From Melioribacter roseus (GTDB lineage: Bacteria; Bacteroidota; Ignavibacteria; Ignavibacteriales; Melioribacteraceae), in the NCBI GenBank assembly GCA_020724265.1, contig DYHH01000005.1, forward strand, positions 138,650-202,649: a stretch of 64,000 nt of DNA, read 5' to 3'. This document shows, one piece after another, positions 38,457-47,179 of the stretch; the stretch's first letter is position 1, and each line of letters begins with the position of its first letter. Position numbers and translations under genes: made by a program. The notes under the pieces are model-generated. The model did no database searches. It saw nothing but the letters and a program-made list of their open reading frames with translations, and was not told the DNA's origin.

Positions 38457-39410
38457 AATCTTATTTTTTGATTTAATCCTTGTTTGATCAATTAATGAAT
38501 TTCGTTCCCAAAAAACTTCATCGGAATATCCTTGTATTGATTTATCCATATCGGCTAATGCTAGTCTTTTCTCTGCAATACAAGCAAATGTTTCATCAAT
38601 TTCGATTCCCAAGTAATTACGCTTTAATTTTTTTGCCACAACCGATGAAGTTCCCGAACCTAAAAAAGGATCAAACACCAAATCATTTTTATTGCTGGAT
38701 GCAAGAATAATTTTTGCCAATAATTTTTCCGGTTTCTGTGTCGGATGTTCCGTGTTTTCTTTCATTGACCAAAACGGAACTGTAATATCTGTCCATATAT
38801 TGGAAGGATGTGTTAATCTAAAATTACCGTCAAGGGATTTTTCCCAATCCTTTGGTTTACCATTTATTTTGTATGGAGCTATTACTTTCTTTTTAAGTTT
38901 TACATCGTCTACATTAAAAATGTAATTGTCACTCATTGTGAAGTACCAAATATCTTCAGTATTATTCTTCCAATTATATTTAGCACCTCTCCCCTTTTCA
39001 CGTTCCCAAACAATTCTATTTCGTAAAATGAAGTATTTAATACCAACGTGATAAATTGCTAGCGATGAGATGTAATCTCCGCAAATGTAAATTGAAGCAG
39101 TCGGTTTTAATATTCTTACAATTTTAGAAAGCCACGAATCAAACCAATCTACATATTCATCAAAAGCCATTTTCCTGAATGAGGTTGTGTTAAACTTTTT
39201 ATACATATTGTAGGGCGGGTCAATAAAAAGTAAATCAACAAATTTATTCGGCAGGTTCTCTATTGCAGTAAATAAATCTTGATTGATAGTTTTATTCTTA
39301 ATCTGAGCAACTTTCACCGGTTCGTTCAACTTGATTAGTTTTTTCTTATATGAGCGTTTCTCAATTTGAGTTATAGTTATTGTTTTATTTATCGAAACTT
39401 GTTTTCTCAA
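38454..39410 (-). CDS. Orphan site-specific DNA methyltransferase (beta class, N4/N6)
   Basis: AdoMet-dependent amino-methyltransferase of 318 residues. The catalytic motif IV DPPYN (64-68) precedes the AdoMet-binding motif I region DLVFDPFLGSGTSSVVA near the C-terminus, the order of the beta class. HPTQKPEKLL and YLGIEIDETF are typical of this class. A basic 40-residue N-terminal tail is atypical. No restriction endonuclease gene is adjacent, so it is an orphan, possibly regulatory. The target sequence cannot be read from the protein. Confidence 0.88.
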   Translation of the reverse strand: MRKQVSINKTITITQIEKRSYKKKLIKLNEPVKVAQIKNKTINQDLFTAIENLPNKFVDLLFIDPPYNMYKKFNTTSFRKMAFDEYVDWFDSWLSKIVRILKPTASIYICGDYISSLAIYHVGIKYFILRNRIVWEREKGRGAKYNWKNNTEDIWYFTMSDNYIFNVDDVKLKKKVIAPYKINGKPKDWEKSLDGNFRLTHPSNIWTDITVPFWSMKENTEHPTQKPEKLLAKIILASSNKNDLVFDPFLGSGTSSVVAKKLKRNYLGIEIDETFACIAEKRLALADMDKSIQGYSDEVFWERNSLIDQTRIKSKNKI

Positions 39411-39461
39411 ATTATTTCTCCAAAGGAATGTCTACACAAAAATAATTTATTGCATCAATCA

Positions 39462-40478
39462 TTACTGATAAAGCAATTTCATTACAGCTTCATAAACTTT
39501 TGCGTGTGAAATACCTCCTTCACCACTAAATGTACAAATTTTCGGATCACCGGGGCATTTGGTTTGGCAATAATTTTCTTCGGGCATTACAACAATTGAT
39601 TCATTTCCCAACGGTCCCCAAAGTTTTGGTGAACAAGCTGTTAATGGACAAAAAATCGAGATTGTTTTAATTCCCAGAGCGGCACAAACATGCATTGGAC
39701 CGGTACTTGCAGATATTAATAAATCAAATATGCCAAATTCTCTTATCGACAACACTTCTTCAGGAATTTTAACACCGGACGTATTTAAAATAATTTCCGG
39801 AACATTTTGATCGGTACATACTATTTGTAATTCATTATTATTTACAAGCAATTTAATTAAATCGGCATAATAATCCGGGGTCCAATTTGGTGCAGAGTTC
39901 CCGCTTGTAGAGTGAATACCAATCAAATATTTTTTTTCACCTAACAATAATTTCCGTTTTTCGGCAAGTTTTACTTTTTCTTCATCACTCAAATAAATCT
40001 TAGGTGAAATATCTGGATTTTCTACACCCATATTTCTTGCCAAATCCATACAGTAATCAGCTTCATGCCTAAGAGGTATATACTTATTTCTGCTTACACT
40101 TATAACACCGGTAATAAGTTGGAATAATTTATGTCCGACTCCAACACGTTTTCTTATTCCGGCAAAAAATAGTAAATAGTTTATTCTTTCATTTGGCAGT
40201 AGCATTAATGCATGGGTAAACTTAAACTTTCTAATTTCTCTCACCCACTTTAAAAAATCTTTCTTTGAGCCGGATAGGAATTCATCCGCAATAATAACCT
40301 CATCGACAAATGGATTATTCAGAAAAATATCTTTTGTGTAGCTTCTAACTAAGACGGCAACAAAACTGGTTGGAAAAGTTTTTTTTAACTCTCGTGGAAT
40401 CGGTGTTGATAAGACAACATCTCCAACTCTATCTGGGCGGGAAATCAAGATTCTTTTTTGTTCGTAATTATTCATCAA
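39462..40478 (-). CDS. Glycosyltransferase family 9 (heptosyltransferase-like)
   Basis: GT-B fold transferase of 338 residues. The start ILISRPDRVGDVVLSTPIPRELKK and the donor-site block GIHSTSGNSAPNW and ISASTGPMHVCAALGIKTISIF are diagnostic of ADP-heptose:LPS heptosyltransferases and relatives. A C-terminal set of cysteines (about 290-325, including CQTKCPGDPKIC) is common in this branch. It likely adds a sugar to lipid A core or another surface glycolipid in the cytoplasm. It overlaps the upstream GT4 gene by 4 bases. Confidence 0.87.
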   Translation of the reverse strand: MMNNYEQKRILISRPDRVGDVVLSTPIPRELKKTFPTSFVAVLVRSYTKDIFLNNPFVDEVIIADEFLSGSKKDFLKWVREIRKFKFTHALMLLPNERINYLLFFAGIRKRVGVGHKLFQLITGVISVSRNKYIPLRHEADYCMDLARNMGVENPDISPKIYLSDEEKVKLAEKRKLLLGEKKYLIGIHSTSGNSAPNWTPDYYADLIKLLVNNNELQIVCTDQNVPEIILNTSGVKIPEEVLSIREFGIFDLLISASTGPMHVCAALGIKTISIFCPLTACSPKLWGPLGNESIVVMPEENYCQTKCPGDPKICTFSGEGGISHAKVYEAVMKLLYQ

Positions 40479-41593
40479 AAATCAATTAACTTGTTTTTAA
40501 CTTTTTCGAACTCAACATCCCAATTCAATTCTTTTGATGCTTCGACACAATTTGATTTATACTTATCAAGTTTGTTCGCATCATCAAGCAAGTTATTTAT
40601 TTGCTCTGCGATATTTTTGTTTGTTTCTATATCTATGCATTCACCGACTTTATATTGATCAACAATTTGTTTCATTTGTGGTAGAGCTGAAGAAACTACC
40701 GGGAGTCCAGCCATAATATATTCAAACAATTTATTCGGCAGCGCATGATAATAACTAATACTGATATTTTCGATCAAACAAATCCCAAGATCTGCAGCAG
40801 CCGTATAATTGATCAATTCATCCTGCGGAACTGTACCTAAGAAGAAAACCTTTTCGGAAACATTTAATTCTTCCGCATATTTTTTCCATTTAAGTTTTCT
40901 CACTCCATCACCGAGTATGATAAACACCGCATTTTTTATTTTTGGAAGATTTTCAATTACAAGTTCAATGCCTCTACCATCTATCAGCACTCCTTGATAA
41001 AGCAATATTCTTGTGTCGGGACTGATTGATAATATTTCGTGAAGATTAATTTTTTTATCCGGTGTTTTTAACTTGGGGATATTTCGAATAACCAGGGTAT
41101 TTTTTATGCCATAAAAATTAAATAGGAAATCGGAATCCATCTCACCGGTAGTTAAAACCAAATCGACTTGATGAATTAATAACTTTTCAATAAATGTAAA
41201 AATCTTTTGAATAAATTTTCGATTACGCAGACCGCCGAGAAACGCATATAGTTCACGGCTATTATAATAAACTTTTCCCTTACCGAAGAACGTTCTAAAT
41301 TTTACATAAGGTAGCGAATAAATTTCTTCTGCAAAATAAATATCTGCTTTTTGTTTGAACAATTCATAAAGAAGCAAAAACTTAAATGCAGCGTAGAACA
41401 AAATTGAAAATTTTTGCTTGTTTAATTTGTAAACAACAGTGTCTTTATCTCGATAAGTTTTGAAATCCGGTGTAGTCCAATCAAATCCGATTACTTTTAC
41501 TCTGCAGTTATTCTCTTCAAGAGATTTTTTAAGATTTGTTATTCGAGAATCATGAAATGGGTTGCCTAAGAAAGATATGCAAATATTTTTCAT
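40475..41593 (-). CDS. Glycosyltransferase family 4/1
   Basis: GT-B enzyme of 372 residues. An N-terminal acceptor domain with NPFHDSRITNLKKSLEE and a C-terminal donor domain with LLYQGVLIDGRGIELVIE, FIILGDGVRK, FFLGTVPQDELINYTAAAD and the EX7E-like LPNKLFEYIMAGLPVV are seen. Acceptor and sugar are unknown. The 4-base overlap with the GT9 gene and 20-base spacing to the FemAB-like gene suggest a three-gene surface-glycan unit. Confidence 0.87.
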   Translation of the reverse strand: MKNICISFLGNPFHDSRITNLKKSLEENNCRVKVIGFDWTTPDFKTYRDKDTVVYKLNKQKFSILFYAAFKFLLLYELFKQKADIYFAEEIYSLPYVKFRTFFGKGKVYYNSRELYAFLGGLRNRKFIQKIFTFIEKLLIHQVDLVLTTGEMDSDFLFNFYGIKNTLVIRNIPKLKTPDKKINLHEILSISPDTRILLYQGVLIDGRGIELVIENLPKIKNAVFIILGDGVRKLKWKKYAEELNVSEKVFFLGTVPQDELINYTAAADLGICLIENISISYYHALPNKLFEYIMAGLPVVSSALPQMKQIVDQYKVGECIDIETNKNIAEQINNLLDDANKLDKYKSNCVEASKELNWDVEFEKVKNKLIDF

Positions 41594-41613
41594 TCAAACA
41601 TCCAGCAGACCGT

Positions 41614-42576
41614 TTATAACTTAATATGAAAAGTATTTCTCATTACAGTTTTTGCATCAAACTTTTCTTTGAACTCAATCAAACTCATAGCCGGAGTCAT
41701 AGGGTTTTCTGCAGATGTATCTTGAGAAACACCGATATCAATATATTGATAACCGGCTTCGGTAGCATCTTTAACTACCTCAAACATAACACGTTGTATC
41801 GGTTTATATTTTTCATAATCATAAAGAAGCATGTTATAAAAACAGAGTCCTACAATTTCATTAGGATAAAACATTACCGAACCTCCGATAGGTTTCTCAT
41901 CAACATAAACCATAAAGAGCTTCAATCGATCCGGTAATAACTCTTTCAAACGTAACAAATCTTCGTAACTATGAGTTGGTTTAACGTTATGCCTAGATTT
42001 ATTTTCAACAAGAATCGGATAAAATTCGTCATATCGTTCGTTGATTTCAACTCTTACATCTTCTTTAAAAGTTTTTCTAATATTACGCCGGATTGTTGCC
42101 TGAAACCTTGAAATTATATCTCGTTCTTTATCAAGTTTTATTGCACTTGAGATATAATGAAGTTTATACTTAAACCCCGACCAAAGTAAAGCGAAGTCTA
42201 AATTTTCATTTTGATATCTTTCATAAACTCTCGGTGCTGAAGTTAATTCAATTTCTTTAATGCCTTCCTTATTGGCGTAATCGATTAAACAATTAACTAA
42301 ATCCATTGCCCGGCTGAATTTCAGGTCTTCGGTAACAATTGAGCCGTAGCTTGCTCCAATCGGTGATTCAAACGAATCGTTAATTCTGGCACCTGGTAAT
42401 AAGGCTGCAATTCTTCCTTTTTCTATAAACATTAGGTGATTGAAATTAAACTTGCCCGGAGTGTGATAATCGAAAAACTTCTGCATGTGGAACATTGTTC
42501 CGTTATTTGATTTCAGAACGAATTGATCCCATTCTTCTTTCCATTCTTCGCTGTAAGGTATAATTTCGATTGCCAT
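41614..42576 (-). CDS. FemAB/GNAT-type acyl- or aminoacyl-transferase (BioF2-like)
   Basis: A ~320-residue protein resembling the GNAT-fold FemAB/BioF2-like family: SEEWKEEWDQFVLKSNNGTMFHM at the start (quoted in part), a middle RRNIRKTFKEDVRVEI, and a second GNAT half with YVDEKPIGGSVMFYP and GYQYIDIGVS. Members modify peptidoglycan bridges or surface sugars. I take the ATG at 42576 over 42627 because alignment-like content begins there. The substrate is unknown; it sits with two glycosyltransferases, so a role in cell-surface polymer decoration is plausible. Confidence 0.7.
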   Translation of the reverse strand: MAIEIIPYSEEWKEEWDQFVLKSNNGTMFHMQKFFDYHTPGKFNFNHLMFIEKGRIAALLPGARINDSFESPIGASYGSIVTEDLKFSRAMDLVNCLIDYANKEGIKEIELTSAPRVYERYQNENLDFALLWSGFKYKLHYISSAIKLDKERDIISRFQATIRRNIRKTFKEDVRVEINERYDEFYPILVENKSRHNVKPTHSYEDLLRLKELLPDRLKLFMVYVDEKPIGGSVMFYPNEIVGLCFYNMLLYDYEKYKPIQRVMFEVVKDATEAGYQYIDIGVSQDTSAENPMTPAMSLIEFKEKFDAKTVMRNTFHIKL

Positions 42577-42659
42577 TAGAATAAGAGTTGTTTTTGTGAT
42601 TGGTAAAAATAATGAAAATAAACTCAATTGTTTAGTTTAAGGAATTATCTTCAAGTAGC

Positions 42660-42708
42660 AACCTTCAACGTTTATTCACGCTTAACGCAGACAATAACGT
42701 TGAAGGTT
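42660..42708. repeat. Perfect 13-bp inverted repeat between the FemAB-like and PorV-like genes
   Basis: AACCTTCAACGTT (42660-42672) is repeated in inverse as AACGTTGAAGGTT (42696-42708) with a 23-base spacer. It lies within the gap after the last gene of the outer-membrane operon. There is no T tract on either strand, so it is not a standard terminator; it could be a stabilising 3' hairpin. Confidence 0.75.
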
Positions 42709-42725
42709 ATTATACATAACAAAAA

Positions 42726-43625
42726 TTAGAACGTATACATCAAAGAAATAATGTGAGAATCACCGAGACTAAAATCAAACGGAACAAAAGCATAATCGAT
42801 ATTGAAATTATTCCACAACAATCCAAAACCGGCTGTCATTCCTTTAGAATCATAACCTGTCATGTAACCGCCTCGTAATGCAATTAAGTTATCATAAAAA
42901 ATTTCAGCACCAAAATGAAAATGAGTATCATCGGTTTTTGTATACTGCTGCAATCCGCCTGTAACAATAACATTTGATTTAATCTGTTGAAAACAGAAAT
43001 TATAAGCAGCGCCTATTCTTAAATCAGTCGGTAATTCAGTTTCGATATTTCGTAGTTTGTTCATCGAACCGACATTGCTGTAAGAAGCAGCAAGATCAAG
43101 ACCGTCAATTATATTTTTATATCGTATACCAAAATCAAATCCCAAACCGCTTGCGTCATCCGAGAACATGCTTTCATATAAAATTTTTGCCGTGAGTCCA
43201 ACCGAAATATTTTCCGCAACATAAAAACCTGTTGATAAACTACCATAAAAATAATGTACATTAAAAGTAGATTCGGCTTCTCCCGGTCTGCTCCTAACTT
43301 CAATATCTGAAATTGATGTAGTATTTACACCTACTGCAAAAGGAAGACCGAATAAAGGGAAACTCGCGCCGAACAACTCACTCGTTACATCCCCCATCCA
43401 TTGATTATGAGTAAATGTAAGTTGAGGCGAAACATAATCAGCAATTAATGCGGGGTTATAATAAAGTGCACTTACATCATTAGCCGTAGCAACACCAAAA
43501 TCACCCATAGCAATATTTCTTGCATTAAACCCGATCTTCAAAAAAGATAATCCTGATGAACCGGCTGTTTGAGCAAATAGTAAAGAAGAAACCGAAAGTA
43601 TAAATAGTATTTTTTTCATAATCAC
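42726..43625 (-). CDS. PorV/PorQ-family outer-membrane beta-barrel protein
   Basis: A 299-residue exported protein: signal peptide (KKILFILSVSSLLFAQT), then the PorV/PorQ (UPF0164-like) start LKIGFNARNIAMGDFGVA and DVSALYYNPA, followed by many amphipathic strands with aromatic ends and a terminal HIISLMYTF. FadL-like barrel members of this family act in or beside the type IX secretion system. It is paralogous to the next gene upstream and last of a four-gene run. Confidence 0.85.
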   Translation of the reverse strand: MIMKKILFILSVSSLLFAQTAGSSGLSFLKIGFNARNIAMGDFGVATANDVSALYYNPALIADYVSPQLTFTHNQWMGDVTSELFGASFPLFGLPFAVGVNTTSISDIEVRSRPGEAESTFNVHYFYGSLSTGFYVAENISVGLTAKILYESMFSDDASGLGFDFGIRYKNIIDGLDLAASYSNVGSMNKLRNIETELPTDLRIGAAYNFCFQQIKSNVIVTGGLQQYTKTDDTHFHFGAEIFYDNLIALRGGYMTGYDSKGMTAGFGLLWNNFNIDYAFVPFDFSLGDSHIISLMYTF

Positions 43626-43628
43626 AAT

Positions 43629-44606
43629 TTAGAAATTAATGTTTAGTCCAACAATATGTTGATCATGCGATGAATAAGGTTCAATCGCAAATGCGTAATT
43701 AAAACCGACAACACCAAAACCGAGAGGATGAAAATAAGAAAATCCTAACGAAGGTCTTACCGGAATATCAAAATTTCCAATATCAATTTTATCAACACCG
43801 CCTCTTAAATATAAGTTTTCATAAATGTTATACTCGGCTCCGAACCGGATATAATTTGTTTCTGCATTACTATTTTCAAATTCAATTGCTGCAATGATAT
43901 TAGGGTTATCTAATTTATATGAAACACCAATTTTTTTCAGAACAGGGAATTTATCAGTTGTTGATTTTCCACTTGCTCCATATAAATCCGATGTATCCCA
44001 TTCATACTTACTATTGATATCCGATATCATTAATGAAATAGTGATATTTTCATTCAGTAAATAAAGAGCGCCTATATCAAAACCTAAACTTGATGCATTA
44101 ACATCTTCATACAGTTTATAGTAATAAAATTTGAATGCAACACCAATTGCAAACTTTTCAGAAAATCGATTTGAAAGACCTAAGAAAAATTGATTTTCCG
44201 AAGTAGAAAGCGCATCAAATTGATTTCCTTGACTATCGCGCGCATCAATGTCATCAACGCCAGCATTAATTACACCAATTGTAACACCCGGTACAGCTCT
44301 GCCTTCTTCAATACTTCCAAAATTTCTTGTGAAGTTTACAAAATTGAGATTTCTATCCAATGATAAGAATGAGTAAGAAGTGTGGAAAGAATTTCCCTTT
44401 TGAAAAGAACTTAAAGCCGGGTTATAATAAGAATTTACTTCGCCCGATGTAACTGCAGACATAGCGTTCCCCATACCGATACCGCGGGCACCGAATCCCA
44501 TCCTGGAAAATGCACCTGGTTTACTCGCAATACTGCTGAATTCTGGTTGTGCTTGTAAACCGATTGTAAAGATTATACTTAATATGAAAATTATTTTTTT
44601 ATTCAA
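43629..44606 (-). CDS. PorV/PorQ-family outer-membrane beta-barrel protein (paralogue)
   Basis: A 325-residue paralogue of the downstream barrel: signal peptide (KKIIFILSIIFTIGLQAQ), FSRMGFGARGIGMGNAMSAVT, SGEVNSYYNPALSSF and repeated beta-strands ending HIVGLNINF. SLMISDINSKYEW and GVVGFNYAFA are typical of the family. Spacing to both neighbours (3 and 8 bases) suggests a single transcript with the secreted Asp-box protein. Whether it is a secretion factor or a solute pore is not decided by sequence. Confidence 0.85.
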   Translation of the reverse strand: MNKKIIFILSIIFTIGLQAQPEFSSIASKPGAFSRMGFGARGIGMGNAMSAVTSGEVNSYYNPALSSFQKGNSFHTSYSFLSLDRNLNFVNFTRNFGSIEEGRAVPGVTIGVINAGVDDIDARDSQGNQFDALSTSENQFFLGLSNRFSEKFAIGVAFKFYYYKLYEDVNASSLGFDIGALYLLNENITISLMISDINSKYEWDTSDLYGASGKSTTDKFPVLKKIGVSYKLDNPNIIAAIEFENSNAETNYIRFGAEYNIYENLYLRGGVDKIDIGNFDIPVRPSLGFSYFHPLGFGVVGFNYAFAIEPYSSHDQHIVGLNINF

Positions 44607-44614
44607 TGTAACCT

Positions 44615-46201
44615 CTACATTAATACCATAATTTTACCATACAATGGTTCATTTGAACCATGGTCGATTCTGTAAAAATAAACACCGTTAGGAACAAGAT
44701 TACCGTTTTGATCCCGTCCGTCCCAAAGTTCTCTTTGTTCAATGCCACCGATTCGAGGTGCATTTTGAATTACCGTTCTAACTAAGTTCATTCCGAAGTC
44801 AAAAATTCTAATTGTAACTTCGGCATCATTATTTCCTATAGTATATTGAATTGTAACTTTTGAACGATCGGGTGCGAAGGGATTTGGGAAAGCAAATGCT
44901 TTGATTTCTTCTGAAAGTTCTTGGGATGCTATGTAAACCGTCCAATTACCGGACCAGAATTCATTCCGTGTTTCATTCAATTTTGCCAAGCCGCGTAAAG
45001 AGCCCAGCCAAATATCAGTGGTAAAGTCAGATAAATACTTGGTTTCAACGGAACGAAAACTAGATGTTAATAATGATGCACCTGTTTGATCATCGATCGG
45101 TTTAGGGTTGGCAATCCATGTTGAACCATAATTGCTTGTCCTAAATACACCATTTTCCGTAGCAGCAAAAACTTCGGAACCAACTAAAGATTCTCCGGAA
45201 TACTTATACTTAAATCCAAAATCATGAACACGTTCATTAGGCAAGAAAGTTTTCCATGATTCACCGCCGTTTGATGAGGCACTAACAGCCCAATATTCAG
45301 ATAAATCTACAGCCTTCCAGGTAGCAGCCCATATTGTGTTTGAAAAGTTATCGTAATCTAAATCGACGATATAATTTCCGCTAATAGTTTCAATTTGATT
45401 TTGGTGATTAAATTTCAACCAACTAATTCCGCCGTCTGTTGATTTATTAATTCCATTGGCAGAACCAACAAACATAAGACTATCATTAACAACATGAATA
45501 GAAAACACTCTGTGATTAAGATTACCTTCAAGCCCAAGTTCACCGTCACTTGGTGATAAATCAAAATTTAATGTATCGTTCGGATGAATTGAATCAAGAT
45601 AATCAGGGGGTAAAACTACTCTTTGCCAGGTTTGCCCCAAATCGGTACTCTTTCTAAGTCCACCGGCAAAAGTAGCAATCCATACGGCATCGGATGTAAA
45701 TCCAATATCGTAAGTCATATTATTTACAGCAACCGTAATTGGAAGCGCATCTAATGTGTTGATACCGTAAGTGACTGTTCTATCATTTTGATCATCAACA
45801 GGTTGAGAGATTACAGTCCAGGTTTGACCATTATCAGTCGAAAAACGAAGACCAGCGCCTTCGACAAACGATTCACCGAAGAATTCGACAAAATCCCAAA
45901 GTCCCGCCCAAATAACTCCGTTATGAGAACCAACCTTAGAAACTTTCTTTATACCAAAATCTTGAGTTTGATAATAATTTGTCCAGCTTGATCCGTTATC
46001 TGTAGATTTACTTAACCCACGCGAAGTACCGAGCCAAATAGTTCCATTATTATCAATATGCACATGTTCAATAGTATTGCTTGCGGGTGTACTTGCAGTG
46101 ACCTTATAACTTTTCGGATTATCTAATTCAAAATAATAAGGGAGCGATTGCCCGAAAGAATAATAACCAAAAACAACAATTAATATGAATAATTTCTTCA
46201 T
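44615..46201 (-). CDS. Secreted Asp-box propeller protein with FlgD-like/T9SS-like C-terminal domain
   Basis: A 528-residue exported protein. After a signal peptide, at least six Asp-box-like repeats are visible (SKSTDNGSSWTNY, RFSTDNGQTWTVI, RKSTDLGQTWQRV, NKSTDGGISWLKF, SSNGGESWKTF, RTSNYGSTWIA), forming a probable beta-propeller as in sialidase or Ycf48-like folds without the catalytic residues. The C-terminal ~90 residues (FPNPFAPDRSKVTIQYTI, ELWDGRDQNGNLVPNGVYFY) match the FlgD-Ig/T9SS type A sorting domain. It is flanked by PorV-like barrels and a lipoprotein. Confidence 0.85.
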   Translation of the reverse strand: MKKLFILIVVFGYYSFGQSLPYYFELDNPKSYKVTASTPASNTIEHVHIDNNGTIWLGTSRGLSKSTDNGSSWTNYYQTQDFGIKKVSKVGSHNGVIWAGLWDFVEFFGESFVEGAGLRFSTDNGQTWTVISQPVDDQNDRTVTYGINTLDALPITVAVNNMTYDIGFTSDAVWIATFAGGLRKSTDLGQTWQRVVLPPDYLDSIHPNDTLNFDLSPSDGELGLEGNLNHRVFSIHVVNDSLMFVGSANGINKSTDGGISWLKFNHQNQIETISGNYIVDLDYDNFSNTIWAATWKAVDLSEYWAVSASSNGGESWKTFLPNERVHDFGFKYKYSGESLVGSEVFAATENGVFRTSNYGSTWIANPKPIDDQTGASLLTSSFRSVETKYLSDFTTDIWLGSLRGLAKLNETRNEFWSGNWTVYIASQELSEEIKAFAFPNPFAPDRSKVTIQYTIGNNDAEVTIRIFDFGMNLVRTVIQNAPRIGGIEQRELWDGRDQNGNLVPNGVYFYRIDHGSNEPLYGKIMVLM

Positions 46202-46202
46202 C

Positions 46203-46994
46203 TTATATCACTTGTAATAAATGAATGATTTTATTGCTTACTGCACCGGCTCTATCAACGGCTTCAAACTCAAAACGATATTCTCCTTTTGTGTTTGTAG
46301 GTGTAACTTCAATAATTCTTGAGAAAATTCCATCGCCTGCAGTATCATCACCATTCGCTTCTTGACCATCATCGAACATATTTACTTTATTACCGGTTGT
46401 TGATCCCGGACCAAATACCATAAAATAGACTTCGCGAATATCGATCAATCCGTTTTCATCGTCGACTGTAATATGAAGATTTATTAATGATCGAGGAGCC
46501 ACAACCACAACGGAATCCGGTGCAACTAAATTGCTGATTAAAGGTGGTTTGTTTTGTTGCCCGCTTATAAAAAGAAAATTATGCGATACAATTTTATGGA
46601 CTTTGTCATTTCCCGAACTAACATTATCTTCAACATAATATTCGGCAATATAATTACCGGTTGGAATACCTTTCCCTAATACAGTGCTTCCATAATATCC
46701 TCTTATCTCGGATGGTGTTAAACTTCCGCCAACCATCGAAACGTTTTGTTTTAACATTGTTGTACCGTCTTCGGTAATAATATTAAACCAAACACGAGAA
46801 ATTGATTGGGGGTTCGAAAACTCAATAGTCGTTTCGAAAGTTGAGTCTTGCTGTGTGTAAACGAATTCTTCCGGTGCATTTATCGAAACAAGTTTGAAGT
46901 CTGCATCTGAAGTTTCAATTACATCACTTGGAATATTTTCGCAAGAAACAAAAACGAAAAGACTTAAGAAAATTGCTATTATTATTTTATTCAT
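46203..46994 (-). CDS. Exported lipoprotein with Ig-like domains, function unknown
   Basis: A 263-residue lipoprotein: signal peptide with lipobox FVSC, mature Cys18 (C-E-N next, compatible with outer-membrane sorting). Two Ig-like or Cadherin-like beta domains follow: a region with VSMVGGSLTPSEIRGYYGSTV and a second with PPLISNLVAPDSVVVV, DDENGLIDIREVYFMVFGPG and GEYRFEFEAVDRAGAVSN. It begins the four-gene outer-membrane operon, one base before the Asp-box gene. No known function; a surface-exposed scaffold or binding protein is possible. Confidence 0.75.
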   Translation of the reverse strand: MNKIIIAIFLSLFVFVSCENIPSDVIETSDADFKLVSINAPEEFVYTQQDSTFETTIEFSNPQSISRVWFNIITEDGTTMLKQNVSMVGGSLTPSEIRGYYGSTVLGKGIPTGNYIAEYYVEDNVSSGNDKVHKIVSHNFLFISGQQNKPPLISNLVAPDSVVVVAPRSLINLHITVDDENGLIDIREVYFMVFGPGSTTGNKVNMFDDGQEANGDDTAGDGIFSRIIEVTPTNTKGEYRFEFEAVDRAGAVSNKIIHLLQVI

Positions 46995-47006
46995 GTTTTA
47001 ACCCAT

Positions 47007-47126
47007 AAAAAAAGGGAATCATTTTACTAAGAACCTACTGTATAAATTCTGATGCAGTATTAAAACCTTATTTTGATTAATCAGAAATACAGTAGAAATT
47101 CTCTATAAATGATTCCCTTTCTTTGT
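47007..47126 (-). terminator. Long nested hairpin, probable extended terminator or structured RNA
   Basis: Three nested stems are seen: AAAGGGAATCATTT (47011-47024) with AAATGATTCCCTTT (47107-47120), CTACTGTAT (47035-47043) with ATACAGTAG (47087-47095), and TTCTGAT (47047-47053) with ATCAGAA (47080-47086). On the minus strand the outer stem ends in GGGAATC/GATTCCC followed by seven T residues, so it can terminate transcripts from the site-2 protease gene. The ~110-nt size is far above a normal terminator. Confidence 0.7.
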
Positions 47127-47179
47127 TTAGACAAAACTAATTAATTTCTAAATTAATTGTCAAGTAAATATTCTTGCTC

